Positions 1 through 5,224 of a DNA stretch of 6,226 nt are shown in pieces. The position numbers were made by a program, and so were the translations under genes. The stretch comes from Methanomicrobiales archaeon (GTDB lineage Archaea; Halobacteriota; Methanomicrobia; Methanomicrobiales; JACTUA01): assembly GCA_028678815.1 (NCBI GenBank), contig JAJRCS010000196.1, forward strand, positions 1-6,226, read 5' to 3'. The first letter of the stretch is position 1, and each line of letters opens with the position of its first letter. The notes under the pieces are model-generated. The model did no database searches. It saw nothing but the letters and a program-made list of their open reading frames with translations, and was not told the origin of the DNA.

Positions 1-1
1 G

Positions 2-169
2 GGCTCCTCCCTCAGGAAGGTCCTCCAGCAGCTCGAGGCAGCGGGCCTCGTGGCAAAGGACAAGACCGGGAGGAGACTCTCGGTGGAAGGGAGGTCCTTC
101 CTCGACGGGGTGGCCCACGGCCTCCGGAAGACCGCGGGGGAGAAGGCGGCCGGCCTCTCCAAGTACTAG
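2..169 (+). CDS. rps19e: Ribosomal protein eS19 (S19e), C-terminal part only
   Basis: This is a small-subunit ribosomal protein shared by archaea and eukaryotes and needed for assembly of the 30S head. The reading frame is open from base 2 and gives 55 residues, beginning GSSLRKVLQQLEAAGL and ending AAGLSKY, with a TAG stop at 167-169. The family is usually about 140-150 residues, so roughly the last third is present and the start lies left of the window. The visible part matches the winged-helix end of S19e: a helix (SSLRKVLQQLEAAGLV), a basic hairpin (KDKTGRRLSVEGRSFLDG) and a lysine-rich tail. Its place directly before the PDCD5-family gene and rpl39e/rpl31e is the usual archaeal order and supports the call. 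The identification rests on the short C-terminal motif plus context; without the N-terminal part it is a little less certain than the others. Confidence 0.88.
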   Translation, partial: GSSLRKVLQQLEAAGLVAKDKTGRRLSVEGRSFLDGVAHGLRKTAGEKAAGLSKY

Positions 170-182
170 GGTTTGATACGCC

Positions 183-521
183 ATGGGTGACGACGAGCTC
201 GCCGAGCTCCGGAGGAGGAGGCTCGACCAGCTCCAGCGGCAGTCCCTGGACCAGCAGGCCATGGAGGAGGAGCTCCACCGGCAGAAGCAGGTGGATGCGC
301 AGATCCACCACGTCCTCCTCCAGATCCTCGAGCCCGAGGCCCGGGAGCGCCTGGCGAATATCAAGCTCACGAAGCCCGAGTTCGCCCGGGCCATCGAGCA
401 GCAGCTCGTCGCCCTCGCCCAGAGCGGGCGTCTCAAGCAGAAGATCACCGATGCCCAGCTGAAGGAGCTCCTCAGGCAGCTCGTCCCCCAGAAGAAGGAC
501 TGGAATATCAGGAGGGCCTGA
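183..521 (+). CDS. PDCD5/TFAR19-family DNA-binding protein
   Basis: This 112-residue protein is of the archaeal family related to human PDCD5 (TFAR19), normally annotated as a DNA-binding protein; its role in archaea is not settled. Residues 4-40 are a charged, probably helical and partly flexible N-terminal arm rich in R, Q and E. Residues 44-100 form the conserved helical bundle ([15 protein letters not shown] at 48-62, [21 protein letters not shown] at 64-84). The C-terminal signature DWNIRR at 106-111 is diagnostic, and the length is normal for the family. The ATG at 183 lies 13 bases after the rps19e stop. There is only a weak Shine-Dalgarno-like AGGG at 168-171, so translation may depend on coupling to rps19e. 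Its constant linkage with ribosomal protein genes suggests a translation-related or growth-linked role, but that is inference. Confidence 0.95.
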   Translation: MGDDELAELRRRRLDQLQRQSLDQQAMEEELHRQKQVDAQIHHVLLQILEPEARERLANIKLTKPEFARAIEQQLVALAQSGRLKQKITDAQLKELLRQLVPQKKDWNIRRA

Positions 522-548
522 AGGGACCCCCGCCCCGGGCGGCTCCCT
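522..548 (+). other. GC-rich inverted repeat in the spacer before rpl39e
   Basis: The 67-base spacer 522-588 is by far the longest between genes here. It starts with an interrupted inverted repeat. An outer stem AGGGA (522-526) pairs with TCCCT (544-548), and an inner stem CCGCC (530-534) pairs with GGCGG (538-542) around a 3-base loop, with unpaired CCC (527-529) on one side and C (543) on the other. It begins one base after the PDCD5-family stop codon. No T-tract follows, so it is not a typical oligo-T archaeal terminator. It could be an RNA stability or processing element between the two halves of the unit, or a chance result of high GC. Confidence 0.4.
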
Positions 549-560
549 GCCACCGGCCCC

Positions 561-588
561 CGTACAAAAACCACTCGGAGAACATTGT
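561..588 (+). promoter_or_regulatory. AT-richer leader and ribosome binding site of rpl39e
   Basis: After the GC-rich inverted repeat, composition changes sharply. The bases at 563-571 read TACAAAAAC, a poor TATA-like string, and GGAG at 577-580 sits 8 bases before the rpl39e ATG, a good Shine-Dalgarno distance. The GGAG is well supported as the rpl39e ribosome binding site. The TATA-like string is weak: no purine-rich BRE precedes it, and initiation about 25 bases downstream would fall at or after the start codon, giving a leaderless message that would not use the GGAG. I therefore favour a translation signal and only suggest a promoter. Confidence 0.5.
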
Positions 589-741
589 ATGAGCAGAGTC
601 ACGAAAGGTCTCAAGATCCGCCTGGCAAAGGCCTGTGAACAGAACCGCCGCGTACCCGCCTGGGTCATGATGAAGACGAAGCGGGCGGTGTCGACCCACC
701 CGAAGCGCCGCACCTGGCGCCGGTCCACCCTGAAGGTGTAG
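589..741 (+). CDS. rpl39e: Ribosomal protein eL39
   Basis: This 50-residue large-subunit protein lines the lower wall of the peptide exit tunnel in archaea and eukaryotes, near the place where SRP and other factors dock. It is very basic. The segment [20 protein letters not shown] (11-30) and the C-terminal [15 protein letters not shown] (36-50) match the family closely, and 50 residues is within one of the usual length. The ATG at 589 follows GGAG at 577-580, and the stop is TAG at 739-741. The opening codons (AGC AGA GTC ACG AAA GGT) are more AT-rich than the surrounding genes, which should keep the start site unstructured. Cys16 and Met27-Met28 are mild departures from the lysine-rich or hydrophobic residues common there; nothing suggests loss of function. 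It pairs with rpl31e 3 bases downstream. Confidence 0.96.
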   Translation: MSRVTKGLKIRLAKACEQNRRVPAWVMMKTKRAVSTHPKRRTWRRSTLKV

Positions 742-744
742 GCC

Positions 745-1008
745 ATGGTGGAGAAGCTGAAGGAACAGATCTACATCATCCCCCTCCGGGACGTGCAGCA
801 CACCCCCCGGTGGGAACGGGGGAAGCGGGCCATGAAGGCCATCCGCGACTTCCTCGCGCAGCACATGAAGAGCGAGGAGATCAAGCTCGACCAGTCCATC
901 AACGAGGCGGTCTGGGAGCGGGGGAGCCACAAGCCTCCCTCCCGGATCCGGGTCCGGGCCATGAAGTTCGAGGACGGCCAGGTGGAGGCCGAGCTCGCGA
1001 AGGAGTGA
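745..1008 (+). CDS. rpl31e: Ribosomal protein eL31
   Basis: This 87-residue large-subunit protein sits at the rim of the exit tunnel, close to the docking sites of SRP and the Sec translocon. The segment from Ile52 to Ala72 ([20 protein letters not shown] followed by A) is the family hallmark, and the N-terminal half ([20 protein letters not shown], 10-29) also fits. Length is normal. The ATG at 745 is 3 bases after the rpl39e stop, and its likely ribosome binding site, AAGGTG at 733-738, lies inside the last codons of rpl39e. The TGA stop at 1006-1008 forms part of the AGGAGTGA that serves the next gene, so translation of rpl31e and aIF6 is probably coupled. Confidence 0.97.
   Translation: MVEKLKEQIYIIPLRDVQHTPRWERGKRAMKAIRDFLAQHMKSEEIKLDQSINEAVWERGSHKPPSRIRVRAMKFEDGQVEAELAKE
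1001..1008 (+). promoter_or_regulatory. Ribosome binding site of aIF6 overlapping the rpl31e stop
   Basis: AGGAGTGA at 1001-1008 contains GGAG ending 4 bases before the ATG at 1010 and includes the rpl31e TGA. It fixes the aIF6 start at 1010 and ties its initiation to rpl31e termination. Confidence 0.75.
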
Positions 1009-1009
1009 G

Positions 1010-1672
1010 ATGAGTACAACCATCGCCTTTGCAGGCGATCCCCACATCGGCGTCTTTGCCCGGGTCCTCGAGGATCTCGCCATCGTCGCCCCGCAGGCCC
1101 CCGAGGGCTTCCGGGCGGCCATCGAGGAGGAGCTCGAGGCAGAGGTGGTGGAGACCACCCTCCAGGACTCGGCCATCGTGGGGGCCCTTGCAGCCGGAAA
1201 CCGGCGCGGGGTGGTGGTGACCGGCCTCGCCTCCCGGGAGGAGGTGGCCCGGATCGAGGAGCACCGGGAGGTGATGGTCCTCGCGGACGGGATGAACGCC
1301 GCGGGGAACATCATCCTCGCGAACGACATCTTCGCGGCGGTCGCCCCGGAGCTCCCCCTCGACACCGCCGAGGCCATCGGGGAGTTTCTCAGGGTGCCCG
1401 TGATCCGGCTCTCCTTTGCCGGCTACCGGGTCGTGGGGAAGGTGGCCGTCGCCACGAACCGCGGGGTCCTCGTTCACCCCCGGGCGAACCCCGGGGAGAT
1501 TGCCCGGCTGGAGGAGGCGGTGGACCTCCCCATCGGCGTGGGCACCGTGAACCTGGGGAGCGGCCTCGTGGGGAGCGGGCTCCTCGCGAACAGCAGGGGC
1601 TACCTCGCGGGGATCGGCACGAGCGGGTTTGAGCTCGGGAGAATCGAAGAGGTACTGGGATTTCTGGAGTGA
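1010..1672 (+). CDS. eif6: Translation initiation factor 6 (aIF6)
   Basis: This 220-residue archaeal homologue of eIF6 binds the large ribosomal subunit and blocks premature joining to the small subunit. Five pentein-type repeats are visible. The start is [15 protein letters not shown] (5-19); [20 protein letters not shown] (51-70), [12 protein letters not shown] (95-106), [10 protein letters not shown] (148-157) and the stretch beginning [15 protein letters not shown] (179-193) carry the recurring asparagine-glycine loops. The C-terminus [16 protein letters not shown] (205-220) is typical. Length matches the archaeal family (about 220). The start at 1010 is supported by AGGAGTGA just upstream and by the conserved position of the first strand. 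The gene follows rpl31e after one base and precedes rplX by 3 bases, a very common archaeal trio that suggests co-production with 50S components. Confidence 0.97.
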   Translation: MSTTIAFAGDPHIGVFARVLEDLAIVAPQAPEGFRAAIEEELEAEVVETTLQDSAIVGALAAGNRRGVVVTGLASREEVARIEEHREVMVLADGMNAAGNIILANDIFAAVAPELPLDTAEAIGEFLRVPVIRLSFAGYRVVGKVAVATNRGVLVHPRANPGEIARLEEAVDLPIGVGTVNLGSGLVGSGLLANSRGYLAGIGTSGFELGRIEEVLGFLE

Positions 1673-1675
1673 ACC

Positions 1676-1870
1676 ATGACAAAGACACAGAGTTACCGGG
1701 TGGAGGGCACGTTTCAGATGGACGGGGCGTGGCGGCCGTACGCGAAGGTCATCACCGCCCCGAACGAGGATCAGGCCAGGGAGCGGGTGTACACCCTCCT
1801 CGGCTCGAAGCACCGGCTGAAGCGCCGGGAGATCCGGGTGGCAAAGGTCGAGATCTCCGAGGGTGAGTGA
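1676..1870 (+). CDS. rplX: Ribosomal protein eL18a/LX
   Basis: This 64-residue protein is the archaeal large-subunit protein LX, related to part of eukaryotic eL20 (L18a). The strand YRVEGTFQM (7-15), the helix EDQARERVYTLLGSKHRLKR (31-50) containing the signature LGSKHR (42-47), and the closing strand EIRVAKVEI (52-60) match the family, as does the size. The ATG at 1676 is preceded by GGAGTGA at 1666-1672, which contains the aIF6 stop. The TGA stop at 1868-1870 is one base before the next ATG. A competing +1-shifted frame at 1669-1866 is a shadow: it has no recognisable family features. Confidence 0.94.
   Translation: MTKTQSYRVEGTFQMDGAWRPYAKVITAPNEDQARERVYTLLGSKHRLKRREIRVAKVEISEGE
1861..1867 (+). 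promoter_or_regulatory. Ribosome binding site that decides the prefoldin start
   Basis: GGGTGAG at 1861-1867 matches the centre of the archaeal Shine-Dalgarno GGAGGTGAT and ends 4 bases before ATG at 1872. The in-frame GTG at 1863 lies inside this signal, so it is unlikely to be the start. Confidence 0.65.
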
Positions 1871-1871
1871 G

Positions 1872-2300
1872 ATGGACGGGCCGGAGGCCGATCTCCAGAC
1901 CCTCCAGTTCTACCTGAACGAGTACAGCCAGCAGGCCGAGATCTTCTCCCGGCAGCTGGAGGTCATCGAGCAGAAGAGGATCGAGTCCCTCGCCGCCATC
2001 GAGACCATGAAGGCCCTCTCGGCCGACCGGGACTCCTCCGCCCTCCTCCCCCTCGGCGGGGGGACCATGGTCCGGGTGAAGGTCGCCGACCCGGAGAAGA
2101 TCCTCGTGAACATCGGCGCGGACGTGGTGGTCCAGCGGACCAACGGGGAGGCCATCACCTTCCTCCAGGAGAAGATCACCGAGATGGAGGCCATGGAGAA
2201 GAAGGTGGCCCAGACCATCGACCAGCTCCGGGTGCAGATGGCAGAGATCGCCCGGCGGATCGAGACCGGGTACGTGCAGGCCGAGAGAAGCGCGGGTTAG
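1872..2300 (+). CDS. pfdA: Prefoldin alpha subunit
   Basis: This 142-residue subunit of the hexameric jellyfish-shaped chaperone (two alpha, four beta) holds unfolded proteins and passes them to the thermosome. Residues 5-48 form the first coiled-coil arm, rich in Q, E and K. Residues 55-92 form the beta-hairpin body, with the alpha-type signature ALLPLGGGTMVRVKV (57-71) and DPEKILVNIGADVVVQ (73-88). Residues 96-136 form the return coiled coil. Length is typical. I start at ATG 1872, not the GTG at 1863, because the best ribosome binding site overlaps that GTG; this leaves one base after the rplX stop. The beta subunit is not in this window. Placement among tunnel-exit ribosomal proteins and SRP genes fits action on newly made chains. 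Confidence 0.95.
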   Translation: MDGPEADLQTLQFYLNEYSQQAEIFSRQLEVIEQKRIESLAAIETMKALSADRDSSALLPLGGGTMVRVKVADPEKILVNIGADVVVQRTNGEAITFLQEKITEMEAMEKKVAQTIDQLRVQMAEIARRIETGYVQAERSAG

Positions 2301-2310
2301 GGAACGGCGC

Positions 2311-3330
2311 ATGTTCGATGGCCTGAGGGAGAAGCTCCGCTCGGTCCGGGAGGTCTTCGGGACGAGCATCCAGGCTGCATCCACCCCTCCGGCCGCCGAA
2401 GGGCAGGGGGCCGGCGCCGGGGCAGCCCCCCGGACCGGGCCGGGGCTCGCCGAGCGGGTGAAGATCCTCGTCACCGACGGCGAGCTCGTCCTCACCGAGA
2501 AGCAGATCCAGGCTCCCCTCCAGGAGCTGGAGATGGTGCTCCTGGAGAACGACGTCGCCCTCCCGGTGACGGACGAGATCCTGCGAAGGGTGAAGGAGGA
2601 TCTCGTGGGTAAGCACCGGTCCATCGGGCAGGACCCCGGGGTGGTGATCCTCGCGGCCCTCCGGGATGCCATCCTCCGGGTCCTCGGGGAGGGGTTCGAT
2701 CTCCCGGGCTACATCCGGGCGCGGGACCGGCCGGTGAAGATCCTCTTCACCGGGGTGAACGGCACGGGGAAGACCACCACCGTCGCGAAGGTGGGGCACT
2801 ACCTGAAGAAGCTCGGCTTCTCCGTGGTCATCGCCTCGGGGGATACCTTCCGGGCGGGGGCCCTCGAGCAGATCGGGACCCATGCCGAGCGGCTCGGGAT
2901 CAAAATCATCCAGCACAAGGCAGGGGGCGACCCCTCGGCGGTCCTCTTCGATGCCGTGGAGTACGCGGGGGCCCACAAGATGGACGTCGTCCTCGCCGAC
3001 TCGGCCGGGAGGTTCCACAACCGGGTGAACCTCATGAACCAGCTCGAGAAGATGAAGCGGGTCATGAAGCCCGATCTCGTGGTCTACGTGGACGAGGCGG
3101 TGGCGGGGAACGACGCGGTGGTCCGTGCTGAGGAGTTCGAGAAGCTCGTGGGGACCGATGCCGTTATCCTCACCAAGGCCGACATGGACATGAGGGGCGG
3201 CGCGGCCATCTCCGTCGCCCACACGGTAGGGAAGCCCATCATGTTCCTCGGGACCGGGCAGGGGTACGACGACCTCATGCCCTTCACCCCCGATCTCGTC
3301 GTGGAGGAGCTCCTCGGGGGGGCCCTCTAG
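2311..3330 (+). CDS. ftsY: Signal recognition particle receptor FtsY
   Basis: FtsY is the membrane-associated GTPase that docks SRP-bound ribosomes to the translocon. It has 339 residues. The N-terminus MFDGLREKLRSV (1-12) is a probable membrane-touching amphipathic helix, followed by a short low-complexity Ala/Gly/Pro linker (about 20-45), so the acidic A domain is brief, as usual in archaea. The N domain covers about 46-125. The G domain carries G1 GVNGTGKT (148-155), DTFRAGA (178-184), G3 DSAGR (230-234), AGNDAVVRAEEF (265-276), G4 TKAD (288-291) and the closing GTGQGYDDL (314-322). The usual G3 is DTAGR, so Thr-to-Ser at 231 is a conservative departure. The ATG is 10 bases after the prefoldin stop with only a weak AGGGA (2299-2303) upstream. 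The stop abuts the SRP54 start with no gap. Confidence 0.97.
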   Translation: MFDGLREKLRSVREVFGTSIQAASTPPAAEGQGAGAGAAPRTGPGLAERVKILVTDGELVLTEKQIQAPLQELEMVLLENDVALPVTDEILRRVKEDLVGKHRSIGQDPGVVILAALRDAILRVLGEGFDLPGYIRARDRPVKILFTGVNGTGKTTTVAKVGHYLKKLGFSVVIASGDTFRAGALEQIGTHAERLGIKIIQHKAGGDPSAVLFDAVEYAGAHKMDVVLADSAGRFHNRVNLMNQLEKMKRVMKPDLVVYVDEAVAGNDAVVRAEEFEKLVGTDAVILTKADMDMRGGAAISVAHTVGKPIMFLGTGQGYDDLMPFTPDLVVEELLGGAL

Positions 3331-4644
3331 ATGCTCGACAAGCTCTCCTCGTCCCTCAAGGACGCGTTAAAGAAGCTCGCGGGGAAGGCGGTGGTGGACC
3401 GGGAGGCCGTGGAGGAGCTCGTCCGGGACCTCCAGCGGGCCCTCATCCAGGCCGACGTGAACGTCAGGCTCGTCCAGGCCCTCTCCCAGGCGGTGAAGAC
3501 CCGCTCCCTGGATGAGCAGCCCCCCAAGGGGATGTCGGTCCGGGAGCATGTCCTCCGGATCGTGTACCAGGAGCTCCTCCGGCTCATGGGCTCCCGGGCC
3601 GAGGTGGCCCTCGGGCCCCAGAAGATCCTCCTCGCCGGCCTCCAGGGGAGCGGGAAGACCACCACCACGGCGAAGCTCGCCCGCTTCTTCCAGAGGAAGG
3701 GCCTGAAGGCAGGGGTCATCTGCGCCGATACCTTCCGGCCCGGGGCGTACGACCAGCTCTCCACCCTCTGCGGGCGGGTGAACGTCCCCTGCTACGGCGA
3801 GCCGGGCGAGAAGGCAGCCGAGGGGATCGTGGAACGGGGCCTCGCCGCCCTCGCCACCTCCGAGGTCATCCTCATCGATACCCAGGGACGCCATGCCCTG
3901 GAGAAGGACCTCATCGACGAGATCATCCGGCTGAACCAGATTTCGAAGGCCGACCACCGCTGGCTCATCATCGACGCGGCCCTCGGGCAGCAGGCCCGGG
4001 ACCAGGCACGGAGGTTCCACGAGGCCATCGGGATCGACGGGGTCATCGTGACGAAGATGGACGGGACCGCGAAGGGGGGCGGGGCCCTCTCCGCCGTCTC
4101 GGAGATCCAGAGCGGCATCGTCTTCATCGGGAGCGGCGAGACCATCGACGACCTCGAGCGCTTCGACCCCGACAGCTTCATCTCCCGGCTCCTCGGGATG
4201 GGGGACCTGAAATCCCTGGTGGAGCGGGCCGAGGAGGCCATCAGCACCGAGGAGATGGACGTCCAGGGCATGCTCAGGGGGAAGTTCACCCTCCGGGACA
4301 TGTACAAGCAGCTCGACGCCGTGAGCCGCATGGGCCCCCTGAAGCAGATCATGTCCATGCTCCCCCTCGGCGGGGCGGACGTCCCCTCGGAGGCCATCGA
4401 TGTCACCTCGGCGAAGATGGCCCGGTACAGGGTCATCATGGACTCCATGACCGCGCAGGAGCTCGACGACCCGAACCTCATCGGGGGCTCGCGGATCCAC
4501 CGTATCGCGAAGGGCTCGGGATCCTCGCCGGACGAGGTCCGGGAGCTCCTCAAGTACTACCGGCTCATGCAGCGTGCCCTGAAGGGGATGCGGGGCGGCA
4601 AGTTCAACCTCCAGCGCATGATGCGCAAGTTCTCCGGGATGTGA
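3331..4644 (+). CDS. srp54: Signal recognition particle 54 kDa protein (SRP54/Ffh)
   Basis: SRP54 is the GTPase that binds 7S RNA and signal sequences at the ribosome exit and delivers chains to FtsY. It has 437 residues, close to the archaeal norm. The N domain is about 1-90. The G domain has G1 GLQGSGKT (103-110), DTFRPGA (133-139), G3 DTQGR (183-187), the [11 protein letters not shown] segment (219-229), G4 TKMD (241-244) and [12 protein letters not shown] (267-278). The M domain (about 300-437) has a methionine-rich finger-loop region ([12 protein letters not shown], 334-345) and the 7S RNA-binding helix with [11 protein letters not shown] (387-397). The usual G3 is DTAGR; Gln185 in place of Ala is unusual. 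ATG at 3331 follows the ftsY TAG with zero spacing. No good ribosome binding site is within 12 bases (a G7 run at 3316-3322 is the nearest), so translational coupling is likely. Confidence 0.98.
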   Translation: MLDKLSSSLKDALKKLAGKAVVDREAVEELVRDLQRALIQADVNVRLVQALSQAVKTRSLDEQPPKGMSVREHVLRIVYQELLRLMGSRAEVALGPQKILLAGLQGSGKTTTTAKLARFFQRKGLKAGVICADTFRPGAYDQLSTLCGRVNVPCYGEPGEKAAEGIVERGLAALATSEVILIDTQGRHALEKDLIDEIIRLNQISKADHRWLIIDAALGQQARDQARRFHEAIGIDGVIVTKMDGTAKGGGALSAVSEIQSGIVFIGSGETIDDLERFDPDSFISRLLGMGDLKSLVERAEEAISTEEMDVQGMLRGKFTLRDMYKQLDAVSRMGPLKQIMSMLPLGGADVPSEAIDVTSAKMARYRVIMDSMTAQELDDPNLIGGSRIHRIAKGSGSSPDEVRELLKYYRLMQRALKGMRGGKFNLQRMMRKFSGM

Positions 4645-4645
4645 G

Positions 4646-5224
4646 ATGCGGACCTTTGCCGTGGTGGGGCACCTCGCCCCCACGGGGGACGGGTTTCCCC
4701 TGGACGACCTCCCCGGCTCGGCGGGGAGGATGGACATCCTCTGCCGGTGCGTCCAGGCGGCCCTCTCCCTCTCCCATGGCATCCGGAGGGACGCGGAGAT
4801 CCACCTCCTCCTCCTCGGGCCTCCCTCTCCACCGAAGGACGTCCTCATCAGGGGGGAGACCGTCCGGTCCCTTTCGCCCGACGAGCGGAGCACCGCGGCT
4901 CTCGTCCGGAAGGCCCTCGCCCTCCCGGTCGGGGAGTCCTTCCGGGAATCAAGCCCGGGCATCCTCGTCCGGCGCGGGGGGCTCGCCGGGCTCCTCGCGG
5001 GCGGGGGGTTCGCGGTACTCTCCGAGGACGGGAGTGACGTGCGGGGAGAGCGGGATCTCCCCGCGGGGTTCATCCTCTCCGACCACCGGGACTTCACGGC
5101 TGAGGAGGAGACACTCCTCGGGGGGCTGCCCCGGATCTCGGTGGGGCCGAGGGTGCTCCAGGCAGACCATGCCGTAACAGTCCTCCAGAACGAGCTGGAC
5201 CGGCGGGAGGCGGGATGGAGCTAG
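4646..5224 (+). CDS. trmY: tRNA (pseudouridine(54)-N1)-methyltransferase TrmY
   Basis: TrmY (COG1901/DUF358) is a SPOUT-class enzyme that uses S-adenosylmethionine to methylate N1 of pseudouridine-54 in the T-loop of archaeal tRNA, giving m1-pseudouridine. The 192 residues fit the family. The N-terminus FAVVGHLAPTGD (4-15) and the block from Phe17 to Cys35 (LDDLPGSAGRMDILCRC) are the family signature, followed by SLSHGIRRDAEIHLLLLGPP (41-60) and LSPDERSTAALVRKAL (76-91). The knotted SAM site is formed by GFILSDHRDF (141-150), ISVGPRVLQADHAV (164-177) and the tail LQNELDRR (180-187). ATG at 4646 is one base after the SRP54 stop, with a poor ribosome binding site, suggesting coupling. Its last 10 bases overlap pus10, the enzyme that makes its substrate. 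Confidence 0.95.
   Translation: MRTFAVVGHLAPTGDGFPLDDLPGSAGRMDILCRCVQAALSLSHGIRRDAEIHLLLLGPPSPPKDVLIRGETVRSLSPDERSTAALVRKALALPVGESFRESSPGILVRRGGLAGLLAGGGFAVLSEDGSDVRGERDLPAGFILSDHRDFTAEEETLLGGLPRISVGPRVLQADHAVTVLQNELDRREAGWS
5205..5210 (+). promoter_or_regulatory. Ribosome binding site of pus10 inside trmY
   Basis: GGGAGG at 5205-5210 lies 4 bases before the ATG at 5215 and within the last codons of trmY. It is the strongest Shine-Dalgarno match near this junction and fixes the pus10 start inside the preceding gene. Confidence 0.65.

Noticed and set aside
530..542. Transcription terminator after the PDCD5-family gene
   Set aside because: The stem is GC-rich but no run of T follows, and archaeal termination generally relies on oligo-T; the downstream genes look like part of the same unit.
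563..571. TATA box for an rpl39e promoter
   Set aside because: The TACAAAAAC string is a poor match, has no purine-rich BRE, and would place the transcript start at or after the ATG even though a proper GGAG leader exists. Kept only as a weak possibility.
1863..1865. GTG as the start of prefoldin alpha
   Set aside because: It would add only three residues and overlaps the best ribosome binding site (1861-1867), which is well placed for ATG 1872.
2176..3222. 348-codon open frame on the - strand across the prefoldin end and ftsY
   Set aside because: Same GC-driven shadow effect: rich in H, D, L, P and G repeats mirroring the sense codons, no domain and no credible start signal.
3316..3322. 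Run of seven G near the ftsY end as a programmed frameshift site
   Set aside because: The frame reads through normally to a conserved C-terminus and a stop that abuts SRP54; nothing suggests use of another frame.
3367..5097. Very long open frame (576 codons) on the - strand across SRP54 and trmY
   Set aside because: It lies opposite two clear conserved genes; in such GC-rich DNA, stop-free antisense frames are expected. The translation is low-complexity (P, G, L, D, R) with no recognisable domain.
5161..5178. Loss of a key residue in TrmY at the QADHAV segment
   Set aside because: I recall some homologues with Cys where Ala176 stands, but I cannot verify that it is required, and all other family motifs are intact.
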